This document shows, piece after piece, positions 34,535 to 43,699 of a stretch of 64,000 nt of DNA. Numbering within the stretch: position 1 is the first letter of the stretch; each line of letters starts with the position of its first letter. Position numbers and translations under genes: made by a program. The DNA is from Saussurea involucrata (Eukaryota; Streptophyta; Magnoliopsida; Asterales; Asteraceae), in NCBI GenBank assembly GCA_033807775.1, contig CM066317.1, positions 35,963,870 to 36,027,869 on the forward strand, given 5' to 3'. Under the pieces are notes generated by a model, which saw only the letters and a program-made list of their open reading frames with translations, was not told the DNA's origin and searched no databases.

Positions 34535-34918
34535 TGTACCTGAGGATTCTTGACAGAAAACAGAGATTCTTGGGAGAGAATAGTTAGAAAGAGAGAGAGA
34601 GATGAATAGAATTTAAAAAGACGTTATGAACTTTGGCGGGCTGAAAGAGGTATTTATAGCAGTATTAGCCCTAATTTTTCTTTTAAAGCAGTATTAACGA
34701 CACATGCAGTATTAAGTACGAAGCAGTATTAACTATGTACTGGCAGTAGTAACTAGGCACTGGCAGTAGTAACTATGCACTGGCAGTAGTAACTATGCAC
34801 TGGCAGTAGTAACTTTTCAGCACTTATCAATCTGAGTCATACAGAAGATCCTGAGAAGAAGAGTTAGTAGTACCAAATATAGAAGGAAATACAGGTATAA
34901 AAACTGAAAATCATGACT
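34535..34918. repeat. Spacer with 20-bp tandem repeats (GGCAGTAGTAACTA word) in H
   Basis: Between pol and the third ORF. Four head-to-tail units of about 20 bp, actggcagtagtaactatgc with small changes, lie at 34739-34813. Further gcagtattaac copies are at about 34688, 34706 and 34723. These are variants of the word found throughout H. Confidence 0.85.
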
Positions 34919-37900
34919 TTATTCAAGGTTGATCATGCCCACACTTGTTACCAAGAAAGTGAATCTACCCACATCAAAAACTTTTGTGAATAGATCAGCA
35001 AACTGGTCATTGGTATGAACTTTAGCAACTTGAATTAATTTCTTTTCATTACAATCTCGAATAAAGTGATACCTGATCTCTATGTGCTTTGTTTTTGAGT
35101 GTTTGACGGGATTGTTAACAATGCTAATAGCACTGTTGTTGTCAATGAAGATTGGAGTGTGAAGAAATGTTACCCCATAGTCCAACATCTGATTCTGTAT
35201 CCATAGAACCTGAGAGCAGCAGCTTGCAGCAGCTATATACTCAGCTTCTGTTGTAGATAAGGACACTGTGGTTTGTTTCTTACACTGCCAAGATACTAGT
35301 CTTGCACCCAAAAACTGACATCCACCTGAAGTAGACTTCCTATCCATGTTAGCTCCACCCAAGTCACTATCTGAGTATGCAAGTAGATCAAAGGATGATT
35401 CATAAGGATACCAGAGACCTAATCTAGGTTGCCCTCTTAGGTATCTAAATATCCTCTTGACTGCATGAAGGTGTGATTGCTTTGGTGTAACTTGAAATCT
35501 GGCACATACACATACTGGAAACATAATATCTGGTCTAGAGGCTGTGAGATACATGAGTGATCCAATCATTGATCTGTAATGATGGACATCCACATCCTCC
35601 CCCTCAAGATCAGCAATGATCTGTTTGTGTGTCTCCATCGGTGTGCTTGCTGGCTTTGAGTCTGATAATCCAAACTTATCCAGGATGTCTTTCACATATT
35701 TGGATTGGCATATGAAAATCCCATCCTTCTTCTGTTTCACCTGAAGCCCAAGGAAGAAAGTAAGTTCACCCATGGAACTCATCTTGAAGCTCGTGTGCAT
35801 TAACTCCTCAAAGTCTTTACACATGTGATCATTTGTGGATCCAAAGATAATTTCATCCACATAGATCTGAACAAGTAGGGTGTCCTTCTTTTTCCTTTTA
35901 ATGAATAAGGTCTTATCAATGATTCCTCTTTCAAATCCATTTTCCAAGAGATAGGTAGACAGGGTGTCATACCATGCTCTTGGGGCTTGATGTAGACCAT
36001 AAAGTGCCTTCTTTAACTTGTACACTCTGTCAGGATACAATGGATTCTCAAATCCAGGGGGTTGACAGACATACACTTCTTCATCTATAGTCCCATATAG
36101 AAAAGAACTTTTTACATCCATCTGGTAGACCTTGAACTTCATATATGAGGCATAGGCTAGAAACAACCTAATTGCCTCAATCCTTGCAACTGGAGCAAAT
36201 ACTTCCTCATAGTCTATACCCTCTTCCTGAGTATACCCTTGTGCAACCAGCCTGGCTTTGTTCTTGATCACAATTCCTCTCTCATCCTTCTTATTTATGA
36301 AAATCCACTTGGTGCCAATTGCCCTATGACCTTTTGGAAGGTCCACCAAGTTCCAAACATTCTGTAGCTTGAACTGTAGCAGCTCCTCTTGCATTGCTTC
36401 TATCCAACTTGGATCTTTCATAGCATCATAAGCCTTTTTGGGCTCAATTTGCGATAGAAAGCAAGTGAGTACAGTATTAACTGTATTTTGCTGATCTTGT
36501 AGCTCTTGAAGTCTGCTTTGATTCCTAGTCATCATGGGAGAAGCAATGTCTCCAATTACCAACTCAGGAGGATGATTTTTCTGAGTTCTTGATGGATGAC
36601 CAGATTCCTCTTGTAAGTTCACATCCAGATTTGACTCATTTAAGTCTGGATTTTCTTCAGCTTCTTCAGTCACTTCAGACTCTCTGGAATTTGGACTTGA
36701 AGGCTGATTTTCCTCTATTCTTCTCTCTTCTTCATTCTGAATGGGTTCAACTTCCTTTTCTTGTTCACAGAAGTCAACAGGATCAATGGTAGGGAGTGGA
36801 AATATCACAGACTGAATTATGTGATCTGATGGTGGTGCATCCCTTTGTCCTGCATTTACATCACTACTGGTACCCAAAGAATTAGTGAATGAATCAATGT
36901 CAAATAGCCAATCAGGACCTGAACCAATAGGATTTGGTGTGTTCTCATTGCATTTGACATTGTCACTTTCTTCAATTATTCTAGAAGAGGTATTAAACAC
37001 TCTGTAAGCCTTACTCTGAGATGAGTAACCAACAAGAAAACCATCATCTGCTTTGCTATCAAACTTACCTAAGTGATATTTGGTATTGAGAATTGTACAA
37101 GGACACCCAAATGGTTTGAAAAATCCAATAAATGGTTTCTTTTTCTGAAAAAGCTCATAAGGTGTCTTGTTTTTAGGCTTTATTACTAAAACTCTGTTTT
37201 GGACATAATAAGCAGTATTAACTGCTTCTGCCCAAAAAGTAGTGGGTAATTTTGAATTATCTAACATAGATCTAGCAGCCTCAATCAGTGTCCTATTCCT
37301 TCTCTCAGCAACACCATTCTGTTGTGGAGTCCTAGGAGCACTGTATTGTCTCTCAATTCCTTTTTCCTCACAAAAGGTGTTTAGATCAAGGTTTTTAAAT
37401 TCAGTCCCATTATCTGATCTAATAACTTTCACTTTTTGATTTGATTGGTTTTCAATTCTAAGAATAAAAGATTTGATCAGTCCACTTGTCTCATCTTTAG
37501 TTCTCAGAAAATATACCCAAGTAAATCTAGAGTAATCATCAATAATAACTAAACAGTATGACTTCTTGCCAATGCTCATGACATTTGTAGGGCCAAACAG
37601 ATCCATATGCAACAACTGAAGAGGATTTGGGATAGTGTTTATCTCTTTGGACTTATGAGAAGTTTTGTGTTGTTTGCCTTTGAGACAAGCAACACAATGA
37701 TCATCACATGAATAAACTTTTGATGGTAAACCCCTAACAAGATTATTTTTAACAAGTTTATTCATTGTTTTAAAATTCATGTGACACATCCTTCTGTGCC
37801 AAAGTGATGATTCATCCATTGAAGCTTTTGATACCAAACAGTTTAGGGATGAATCAGATGAAACACTTTCTAAATCTAAACAATACACATTATCCTTTCT

Positions 37901-38254
37901 AGGAGTTCTCAATAGTATCATGTTTTCATCAACTACTTTGAATCCAGGAGCAAGAATAATGCATTCAGAATCAGTAAATAATATACTATGTTTCTTGTCA
38001 CAGACCTGTGATACACTTAACAGGTTGTATCTCAATTGCTCAACATAGTAAACATCCTCAAATGTCATCTTACCTTTTGATACAACACCTTTACCACTTA
38101 TCTTACCTCCTGCAGGATTATTCCCAAAAGCAACATGTCCTCCATCAATTCTTTTGAAATTCTTGAGGCAGGCCATGTTACCTGTCATGTGCCTGGAGCA
38201 ACCACTATCAACATGCCAGATGCTCTTCCCCTTGAGCTGTTGGTTGCCCTGCAC
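34919..38254 (-). CDS. pol: H pol polyprotein: protease, integrase, RT, RNase H (1111 codons)
   Basis: Uninterrupted. The first codon given here is GTG; the frame is open further upstream and overlaps the end of gag, so expression probably needs a frameshift. Domains in order: protease HVDSGCSRHMTGN (about residues 14-26); integrase zinc-binding region with LWHRRMCH and CVACLKGK (about 150-195) and core HMDLFG, RSDNGTEF, NGVAERRNR (about 217-315); reverse transcriptase with YQMDVKSSFLYG (about 712) and YVDEIIFGST at 798-807; RNase H with YSDSDLGGANMDRKSTSGG and STTEAEYIAA (about 960-1010). Copia RTs have YVDD; here the second Asp is Glu (codon 35852-35854), which should cripple polymerisation. 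The order integrase before RT is that of Ty1/copia. Confidence 0.9.
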   Translation of the reverse strand: MQGNQQLKGKSIWHVDSGCSRHMTGNMACLKNFKRIDGGHVAFGNNPAGGKISGKGVVSKGKMTFEDVYYVEQLRYNLLSVSQVCDKKHSILFTDSECIILAPGFKVVDENMILLRTPRKDNVYCLDLESVSSDSSLNCLVSKASMDESSLWHRRMCHMNFKTMNKLVKNNLVRGLPSKVYSCDDHCVACLKGKQHKTSHKSKEINTIPNPLQLLHMDLFGPTNVMSIGKKSYCLVIIDDYSRFTWVYFLRTKDETSGLIKSFILRIENQSNQKVKVIRSDNGTEFKNLDLNTFCEEKGIERQYSAPRTPQQNGVAERRNRTLIEAARSMLDNSKLPTTFWAEAVNTAYYVQNRVLVIKPKNKTPYELFQKKKPFIGFFKPFGCPCTILNTKYHLGKFDSKADDGFLVGYSSQSKAYRVFNTSSRIIEESDNVKCNENTPNPIGSGPDWLFDIDSFTNSLGTSSDVNAGQRDAPPSDHIIQSVIFPLPTIDPVDFCEQEKEVEPIQNEEERRIEENQPSSPNSRESEVTEEAEENPDLNESNLDVNLQEESGHPSRTQKNHPPELVIGDIASPMMTRNQSRLQELQDQQNTVNTVLTCFLSQIEPKKAYDAMKDPSWIEAMQEELLQFKLQNVWNLVDLPKGHRAIGTKWIFINKKDERGIVIKNKARLVAQGYTQEEGIDYEEVFAPVARIEAIRLFLAYASYMKFKVYQMDVKSSFLYGTIDEEVYVCQPPGFENPLYPDRVYKLKKALYGLHQAPRAWYDTLSTYLLENGFERGIIDKTLFIKRKKKDTLLVQIYVDEIIFGSTNDHMCKDFEELMHTSFKMSSMGELTFFLGLQVKQKKDGIFICQSKYVKDILDKFGLSDSKPASTPMETHKQIIADLEGEDVDVHHYRSMIGSLMYLTASRPDIMFPVCVCARFQVTPKQSHLHAVKRIFRYLRGQPRLGLWYPYESSFDLLAYSDSDLGGANMDRKSTSGGCQFLGARLVSWQCKKQTTVSLSTTEAEYIAAASCCSQVLWIQNQMLDYGVTFLHTPIFIDNNSAISIVNNPVKHSKTKHIEIRYHFIRDCNEKKLIQVAKVHTNDQFADLFTKVFDVGRFTFLVTSVGMINLE

Positions 38255-38268
38255 ATAAGATAAATCAA

Positions 38269-38283
38269 TTAGTTTTTATTGGG
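38269..38283 (-). promoter_or_regulatory. Possible -1 frameshift site at H gag end
   Basis: Read leftward the gag frame ends AAT AAA AAC TAA. Pol is open in the -1 frame through this point (KLIDLSYVQGN). The A-run ending AAC directly before the stop resembles a slippery site, though the P-site codon would mismatch after slipping. Confidence 0.45.
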
Positions 38284-40812
38284 AACCCAAGCCAAAGTGG
38301 TCTTGGGTCTCCCTTGCTCATCAAAGTACTTACATTCAGTTTGGATAAGTTTTTCAACCTGAGGAACTTCAGTACTGGAGTACTTTGTCAAGATGATTGG
38401 TCTAGCAGCACAAACACTAGAAGCAGTATTATCTTTAGAAGAAGTACTAACAGTGTTAGCAGTACTAACACTGCTAGCAGCAGTATTGCTTCTAGAAGAA
38501 GTACTAACAGTGTTAGAAGCACTAACACTGCTAGCAGCAGTACTATCTGAGGCAGCAGTACTAACACTAGTGCTTTTAGGAACCCACATTGTGACACATT
38601 CTTTTCCAGTCTTTTTCCTCATGTGGCTTTTGGATTTAGCTTGTTTCTTAGCCACATGGTTTCTTACAGGCTTCCTATAACCATTTGATTTTTGAAAAGT
38701 TCTTTGAAAATTTATCCTTTGGTTAATAGGATTGAAATAACAGTGTTTGGCAAAGTGATTCAATTTGCCACAGATAAAACAAGGTTTTGGTCTGTTAATC
38801 CTTTGCAGATCAACTCCTTGTTTTTGAGCCCACTGATTATTCCAGTTTCTTTGATTTCCTCTCTTTTTATCATGTTTTTGGGGTTCATTCTTTTGAGAAT
38901 TCTTGCAAGAACAATGTTCACAAGTATTGGAATTCACAACAGTGGTCTGTGTATAATGAACTCCCTTTCCTTTTTTAGATCTTTTCATCTCATTGTTCTT
39001 ATCCCAGGGACTTCCACCTTCCTCATTAGTGTTGATGTAATTCTCTAAGGGGATCTCACCACTGACATTCTTGTTCCTTTTCTTAGACTCTTCTTTTTCA
39101 GTTTTATCCTCAACAACAACTTCATATAATGGATCTACTTTAGTAGCTCCTTCAGGTAAGTCCTTCCTATCCTTGGTTCCTAACAGGTCTGACCTAGGAG
39201 GGATGTATGTGTTGTTGTAGGGTGGGGGTGTGGCATTGTACCCTAGGCCTGGTTTCATCTTACTGTGGATTTGAGCATTTATTATGGTGTCCATGACTTT
39301 AGAAGCACATGAAAACTTTTCAACATCAAGTTTTACTTTCTCAAGTTCTCCTTTTAATTTGTCACATTCCTCCCTAGACACTTTCAGTTGGAACTCCAGA
39401 CCATTCTTTTCCCACTTCCAGTAGTTTGTATCATATGAGTGTTGAAGTTCATTGGCTTGAAAAGCCTTAATTTGTTCTTCAAACCTCTCAACAATCACTA
39501 CATATTCTCTTCTATCCTTTTCTAATCTCTTAAGGTCATCACACATTCCCTGGTTGTGATCTCTATACTTTTTCACAGTGTCTATACAAGCTTGAGAACA
39601 GAGATTAGATTTTACCTCAGTAGGAATATCTGAGACTTCTGCCATGAGTGCATGATTCTGAATTGCCTCTTCTGCTTGATCACTCCAATCAAATCCCATT
39701 CCTTGTTGAGAAACAAGGGCTTGAACAGAGTTTCTGTTCTGGTTGAAGCTTCCAGTCTGAGCTTGTTGATGGTTGTTTTGAGATACTCTACCTCTGCATT
39801 CTCTGGCAAAGTGTCCCATCTTATGACACTTGTAGCATTCCACCTTAGACTTGTCAAACCCAGCACCATCTTCTCTTCTTTGGGAAAAGTTGTTTCTCCC
39901 AGTCCTCTTTATAAACTTCTTCACCCTCATAGAAAGCATAGCCATCTGCCACCTGATATCCATCTCCTCAAGATCATCAGCATTAATCTGTTCTAAGTCA
40001 TCATTAATTAATGAGGAGTTAACATGACTAGAAAAGAAAGCTTCTAGTACAGAATCATTGGCCTTCTCCTGATTGACTCCACCAGCAGTACTAACTGATT
40101 CAGGGTTAGCAGTAGAATCAGTTGATGCTGATAGGAGTGCAGCATTATACACATATCCTGAGGGCTTCTTCTTGGCTTCAACCTCTGCTTCAAATACCCT
40201 AAGATCATTGTAAAGATCATCAAGCTCTTTATCTTCTAACTGGTCATTCTGTCTGAAAGACACAGTATACATTGTCCATTCCTCACCTAATGATCTTAGA
40301 AACTTCCTGTTTACATCATCAGCCTCCATACGAACTCCAACTGTAGCCAATTCTCCAATCAACTTATTAAATCTATCAAAAGTTTGAGTCATAGACTCAT
40401 TCTTTGTAGAAGTAAAATTTTCATATTGTTGCTTAAGAATTGCCTTCTGGTTCCTCTTGGTGCCCTTGGTACTAGTGAATCTCTTTTCCAATGCATTCCA
40501 TAAAATCTGAGCATCAGTGCAGTGATGAAATTGGTGCTGATACTCATTGGGAATAGCCAAAAGCAGAGTGCTTAAGGCTTTCATCTCTGTTTGTCTAACC
40601 TTTCTTTCTGCATCAGTCTTTGGAGGGGGTCTTTTGCCATCTGGTCCAACCCTTCCTTCAGCACATGGACCATTCTCTATAATATCCCAGATGGAATAAT
40701 CAGTAAGCAAAATATACTGCTTGATTCTAATCTTCCACATGTCAAACTCATTAGGCCTGAGCATGGGAACCTTTGAAACAAGAGTACTGTTTGATTCAAC
40801 TGTGTTGTCCAT
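38269..40812 (-). CDS. gag: H gag (847 aa, Sirevirus-like, two zinc knuckles)
   Basis: Intact ORF from ATG 40812, 28 bp inside the primer site. The N-terminus (VPMLRPNEFDMWKIRIKQYIL, WDIIENGP) is the usual copia gag opening, followed by the helical capsid region (ILWNALEKRF, TFDRFNKLIGEL, LEDKELDDLYNDLR). A first CCHC knuckle CYKCHKMGHFAREC is near residues 325-338. A long coiled-coil-like segment (about 400-510) and a second knuckle CFICGKLNHFAKHC (about 676-689) follow. The tail has Ser/Thr/Ala/Val repeats (VSTSS, AASSVSTANTVSTSS) at about 745-815 and ends WVPNKN. The large size and second knuckle suit Sireviruses. Confidence 0.9.
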   Translation of the reverse strand: MDNTVESNSTLVSKVPMLRPNEFDMWKIRIKQYILLTDYSIWDIIENGPCAEGRVGPDGKRPPPKTDAERKVRQTEMKALSTLLLAIPNEYQHQFHHCTDAQILWNALEKRFTSTKGTKRNQKAILKQQYENFTSTKNESMTQTFDRFNKLIGELATVGVRMEADDVNRKFLRSLGEEWTMYTVSFRQNDQLEDKELDDLYNDLRVFEAEVEAKKKPSGYVYNAALLSASTDSTANPESVSTAGGVNQEKANDSVLEAFFSSHVNSSLINDDLEQINADDLEEMDIRWQMAMLSMRVKKFIKRTGRNNFSQRREDGAGFDKSKVECYKCHKMGHFARECRGRVSQNNHQQAQTGSFNQNRNSVQALVSQQGMGFDWSDQAEEAIQNHALMAEVSDIPTEVKSNLCSQACIDTVKKYRDHNQGMCDDLKRLEKDRREYVVIVERFEEQIKAFQANELQHSYDTNYWKWEKNGLEFQLKVSREECDKLKGELEKVKLDVEKFSCASKVMDTIINAQIHSKMKPGLGYNATPPPYNNTYIPPRSDLLGTKDRKDLPEGATKVDPLYEVVVEDKTEKEESKKRNKNVSGEIPLENYINTNEEGGSPWDKNNEMKRSKKGKGVHYTQTTVVNSNTCEHCSCKNSQKNEPQKHDKKRGNQRNWNNQWAQKQGVDLQRINRPKPCFICGKLNHFAKHCYFNPINQRINFQRTFQKSNGYRKPVRNHVAKKQAKSKSHMRKKTGKECVTMWVPKSTSVSTAASDSTAASSVSASNTVSTSSRSNTAASSVSTANTVSTSSKDNTASSVCAARPIILTKYSSTEVPQVEKLIQTECKYFDEQGRPKTTLAWVPNKN

Positions 40813-40839
40813 AATGATTGTAGATTTCTAAGAAACCAA

Positions 40840-40851
40840 GCTCTGATACCA
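40840..40851 (-). other. H primer binding site (tRNA-iMet)
   Basis: gctctgatacca on the plus strand, complement of tggtatcagagc, two bases from the LTR. Confidence 0.9.
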
Positions 40852-40853
40852 CT

Positions 40854-41422
40854 TGTCAGGATCGATTCCAAACAAGAATAATTATACTTAGAAATCAGAA
40901 TTAAAGAATCTTGCGGAATAGAACTTTAATTCAAACACACTCAATGAACAACTAATCAGAAAACACAATCTGTTTGTATTCAATACTTCAACTCACAAGT
41001 TTACAACCAAACCTCAATCTTGTTGAACAGGCTCCACAAGACGACTTCTACTTCTCTATAAATAGGGTTCTAAACCTTGAGGTTAATTCTCTCTAAAACA
41101 AAAACGAATTTTTTTAAAGAATTCTATTAGAATAGCTATCTATCAAAATCTATTTATACAAAATAATTACAAGATAACTATCAAAACAAAATTGATCTTC
41201 AGAATATTCTTTCATGCTTATCTTCAATCATTCCATCTTTATCTCCAACATTCTCGCATTCCATAATTATGATCACAAGCAGCATTAACATCGTTATGCA
41301 CAAGCAGTACTAACATTGTTCCAGCAGCATTAACTTTTACTTGTAGTACTAACTTTGCTCTGGCAGTAGTATTGTTGTTCTGGCAGTACTAACCATACTT
41401 GGCAAATCATCAGTTCCCAACA
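40854..41422 (-). repeat. H 5' LTR (569 bp)
   Basis: Same length as the 3' LTR with 6 substitutions. TATA box at 41150-41159 (gtataaataga read leftward). Confidence 0.94.
41150..41159 (-). promoter_or_regulatory. TATA box in H 5' LTR
   Basis: Complement of tctatttatac, about 300 bp before the LTR end. The other LTR has tctatttatact at the same place. Confidence 0.5.
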
Positions 41423-41427
41423 GCGGT

Positions 41428-41547
41428 ACTGTAAGATCTTAGTACTTATCAGCGATAGTGAAACTCTGATACATATTGTTTACTTACAATTTTCACTAAG
41501 TATATAAGAGAGGGTCATTATCAAATCACTGAGGGTTTGGATCAACA
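41428..41547 (-). repeat. Element G LTR, remaining 120 bp
   Basis: Continues G after H's gcggt duplication. Contains atcagcgatag and ends ggatcaaca before aaacc. Confidence 0.85.
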
Positions 41548-41552
41548 AAACC

Positions 41553-41622
41553 GTAAAATATACGCCTTTTTACTTGAACACAAGCCAATCTCATTGGTTT
41601 GAGAACCGAAAATAACGCCAAA
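41553..41622 (-). repeat. E1 5' LTR, last part, truncated
   Basis: Matches the E1 3' LTR (24427-24495) up to aacgccaaaa, then stops about 13 bp short of the LTR terminus and runs into B LTR. Confidence 0.85.
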
Positions 41623-41627
41623 AGTGT
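41619..41627. other. E1/B junction with AAAAGTG microhomology
   Basis: E1 LTR ends gccaaaaagtggcg and B LTR has atgaaaaagtgtaat; the junction reads gccaaaagtgtaat. The E1 terminus, the gggga target copy and about 29 bp of B LTR are missing. Confidence 0.8.
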
Positions 41628-41684
41628 AATAGATGTTTTCTCTATTTTGGTCGTGGTCGAGACTGGTGAAATTTTACCCAAACA
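41624..41684 (-). repeat. Element B 3' LTR, last part
   Basis: gtgtaatagatg to acccaaaca equals 61769-61829 of the 5' LTR. The polypurine tract follows (gggggcaaac read leftward, 41685-41697). Confidence 0.88.
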
Positions 41685-41973
41685 GTTTGCCCCCAAAATT
41701 TAAAAATAGAGTGGCAAATTCGAATTTTAAATTTTGTTAGTCGGACGTCTAGGGTCGTGACACGTGTCAAAAGTCACTTCAGTTACCTTGGAATTGGATC
41801 GGTCCAATTCTAACTAAAGAGGAAGTCGAAAAGGGGATAAGTTCGTGACTTCACGCTGACGCACGATCATGCTTAGCAGCTGTCATCGCCAGGTGTCGAC
41901 GATCCGTGTGTGCATACGAAAAGGTAAGGGAACGTGCCGATCATCGAGGGACTCGACCTGACACAATCGATTA

Positions 41974-41982
41974 CATAAATAG
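41974..41982 (+). promoter_or_regulatory. TATA box of the antisense gene in B
   Basis: cataaatagaga on the plus strand, about 190 bp before the ATG at 42175. The box and the upstream ctcgacctg are also found at 46756-46786 in element C, while the sequence beyond differs, suggesting a kept promoter. Confidence 0.6.
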
Positions 41983-42998
41983 AGACCCACCATGGATCTT
42001 TTCTATTTTACATTTGCAGAGAGTTTTAAGAGTGAGATTATTTCCCGATTTCTTGCTGTTCTTCGTCCAATCCTTTCCAAGCTTGCAAGAATCTTCGATT
42101 CGATTAGGGATTTCGAGGTTTTTAGAGCGCTTGTATAAGGTACGATTTCTTGATCTTTTTAAGTCTGCTTATAAATGTCGACGGAGCCCGAAACTTCTAT
42201 TCGAGATCAATAGGATCTCGTTGACCTTAGAAATCTAGCAAAAATCCCTGCGGGGATTACATTAATTCGGGCAGGTCAGAGCCGGCCGGATATGTGTCCT
42301 GAGGGGTATATCGTGATATACGAATACCCCTTTAAGATAGGTTTCAAATGGCCCTACTCGCCTTTGGCCAACGCCTTTATGCTCGAGTTCGATTTAGCAC
42401 CGGACCAATTAAGGCCCCAATTCTGGCGTGTCGTACAAGTGATTGAGCGCCTTACCGAAAAATGGGAATCTCCCATGAATGTGCGCGACCTCCTCTTGGC
42501 TTATCAAGTTAAGAAGGACGGATGTCATTGCTATAGCCTGTTTTCTAGGTTTAAGGGCGATCGTACCATGGTCCTAAAGACTGCTGTAAATGACCGTAAG
42601 TGGAAGACCAGGTACGCGTTTGTGCGTAAGTCGACTCTCGATTCTGAGAGCGGCTGGATTAGGGCCGGCTGGAATATGTCAGGTAAGATTTTCTAGCTTT
42701 TTGTCTCACGTCGTGTGCTAATTTTCAACTTATTTCTAACCTGTCTTCTGTGTGTCGACATATATTAAGTTTGAGGACGTGAAGCCCTATGCCAACTCTC
42801 AAGCAAAGGCCGACGCATTCTTGGAATTCAGCGCTGTTGATCGGTCGTTTCTTACACGATATTTGGTGGATGACGACGACGAAGACTTGGTGTACCTAGG
42901 GGAGAATCGGGGAGGGAAACGTGAGGAGGAGGAGGAAGGAGAGGTGACGGAGGAGAAAGAGGAAGAGTCGAGAGAAGAAGAAGAAGAAGAAATGACCG

Positions 42999-43081
42999 GT
43001 AAGTGTTTTATTCATTTCTACTCGACCTCGATCTTTTCTCTTATGTCCATCGTGTAACATTTTTCCCTTCGTTGTTTCCAG
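42999..43081 (+). other. Intron 2 of antisense gene
   Basis: 83 bp, starts gtaagtg and ends with a pyrimidine-rich tract and ttccag. Splicing joins ATG ACC G to GA GAA and keeps the frame. Confidence 0.65.
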
Positions 43082-43614
43082 GAGAATCTCAAGGAAAGGT
43101 GCCGACTGCTAGTGCTAAGAGGGCAGCTCAACTTGAGCTCGCCTGTAAGGGCAAGGAAAAGAGGCAAACGACCTCGACCACTGGGTCTAAGGTTTCAAAG
43201 AAGACGAGAATGACGATCCCGAGGGAACCGTCTTCAAGGGTTGATGACTCATCGAGAGTCATCACGCCTGAGAAGGCGAAGGTATCGGTCGCATCGCCCG
43301 CGAAGACGAAGACGTCTTCTAGTGCGATCGATGCAACACCTATTAGTTCGGCGCCTCCGGTGAAAACGGCGAAGTCTCCGTCTACCACGTCGACCCCTTC
43401 GTCGGCCGACAAGGGCAAAGGCCATACGACGGGAGAGGCTAAGGTCACGACGGTCAACTTTACATTGCCGTCAGACTTTATGGCTGCCAATGTCCTAGAC
43501 GGGACGGATCTGTTTCCTCATCTGGGGAAGTATTTGCTCCCTTCTTTCAAGGAGCGTTTTGAGGGATTCCCGATCGAGTAGACGGGATCTCACGTTGCCG
43601 GACTGGCGTTTCTG

Positions 43615-43699
43615 GTAAGTTTTTCTTTCAAAACTTGTGTTTTTGGTTTTTTGTAATCTTTGTCGAGCGTTTACTAACATGCCCCTTTCTGTTTTATAG
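43615..43699 (+). other. Intron 3 of antisense gene
   Basis: 85 bp, starts gtaagttttt and ends ctgttttatag; T-rich as plant introns are. Joins CTG to GCG in phase 0. Confidence 0.65.

Larger units (their letters stand above)
31314..41422 (-). mobile_element. Element H: Sirevirus-like copia element with third ORF
   Basis: 10,109 bp flanked by gcggt (31309-31313, 41423-41427). The LTRs are 569 bp each with 6 mismatches by my count (about 1%). Read leftward: 5' LTR, tRNA-Met primer site, large gag with two zinc knuckles, pol in another frame, then a third ORF in the env-like position, the polypurine tract and 3' LTR. All ORFs are long. Visible defects are one stop in the third ORF and an altered RT active site. 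Confidence 0.93.
30460..41547 (-). mobile_element. Element G: solo copia LTR (about 974 bp) split by H
   Basis: tgttggtcccgaagg at 30460 and ggatcaaca at 41547 are flanked by aaacc (30455-30459, 41548-41552). Without H only about 974 bp remain (30460-31313 plus 41428-41547), with no internal region, so it is a solo LTR. The run gtagaa plus 17 G plus ttgaatac is the complement of the ttcaaccccc signature near copia LTR ends, giving minus orientation. The word ttcagcga and its complement are repeated at least eight times. Confidence 0.85.
15862..41622 (-). mobile_element. Element E1: Athila-type gag-protease element
   Basis: LTRs start tgatacg and, in the 3' copy, end gcgttatca. The primer site (29158-29175) is the Athila/Tat tRNA-Asp type. 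The interior (24509-29181) carries gag and protease on the minus strand but no RT, RNase H or integrase. The 3' LTR is split by F, and the 5' LTR by G/H. The right end has been lost in a deletion that fuses E1 LTR directly to B LTR. Confidence 0.87.

Noticed and set aside
30460..41547. G and H as a single copia element with 854-bp LTR
   Set aside because: H has its own LTR pair and gcggt duplication, and G's two parts have a separate aaacc duplication and different sequence.
41906..42238. 110-codon ORF upstream of the antisense gene in B
   Set aside because: Spans the TATA box and leader, overlaps the real start in another frame, and is not kept in C.
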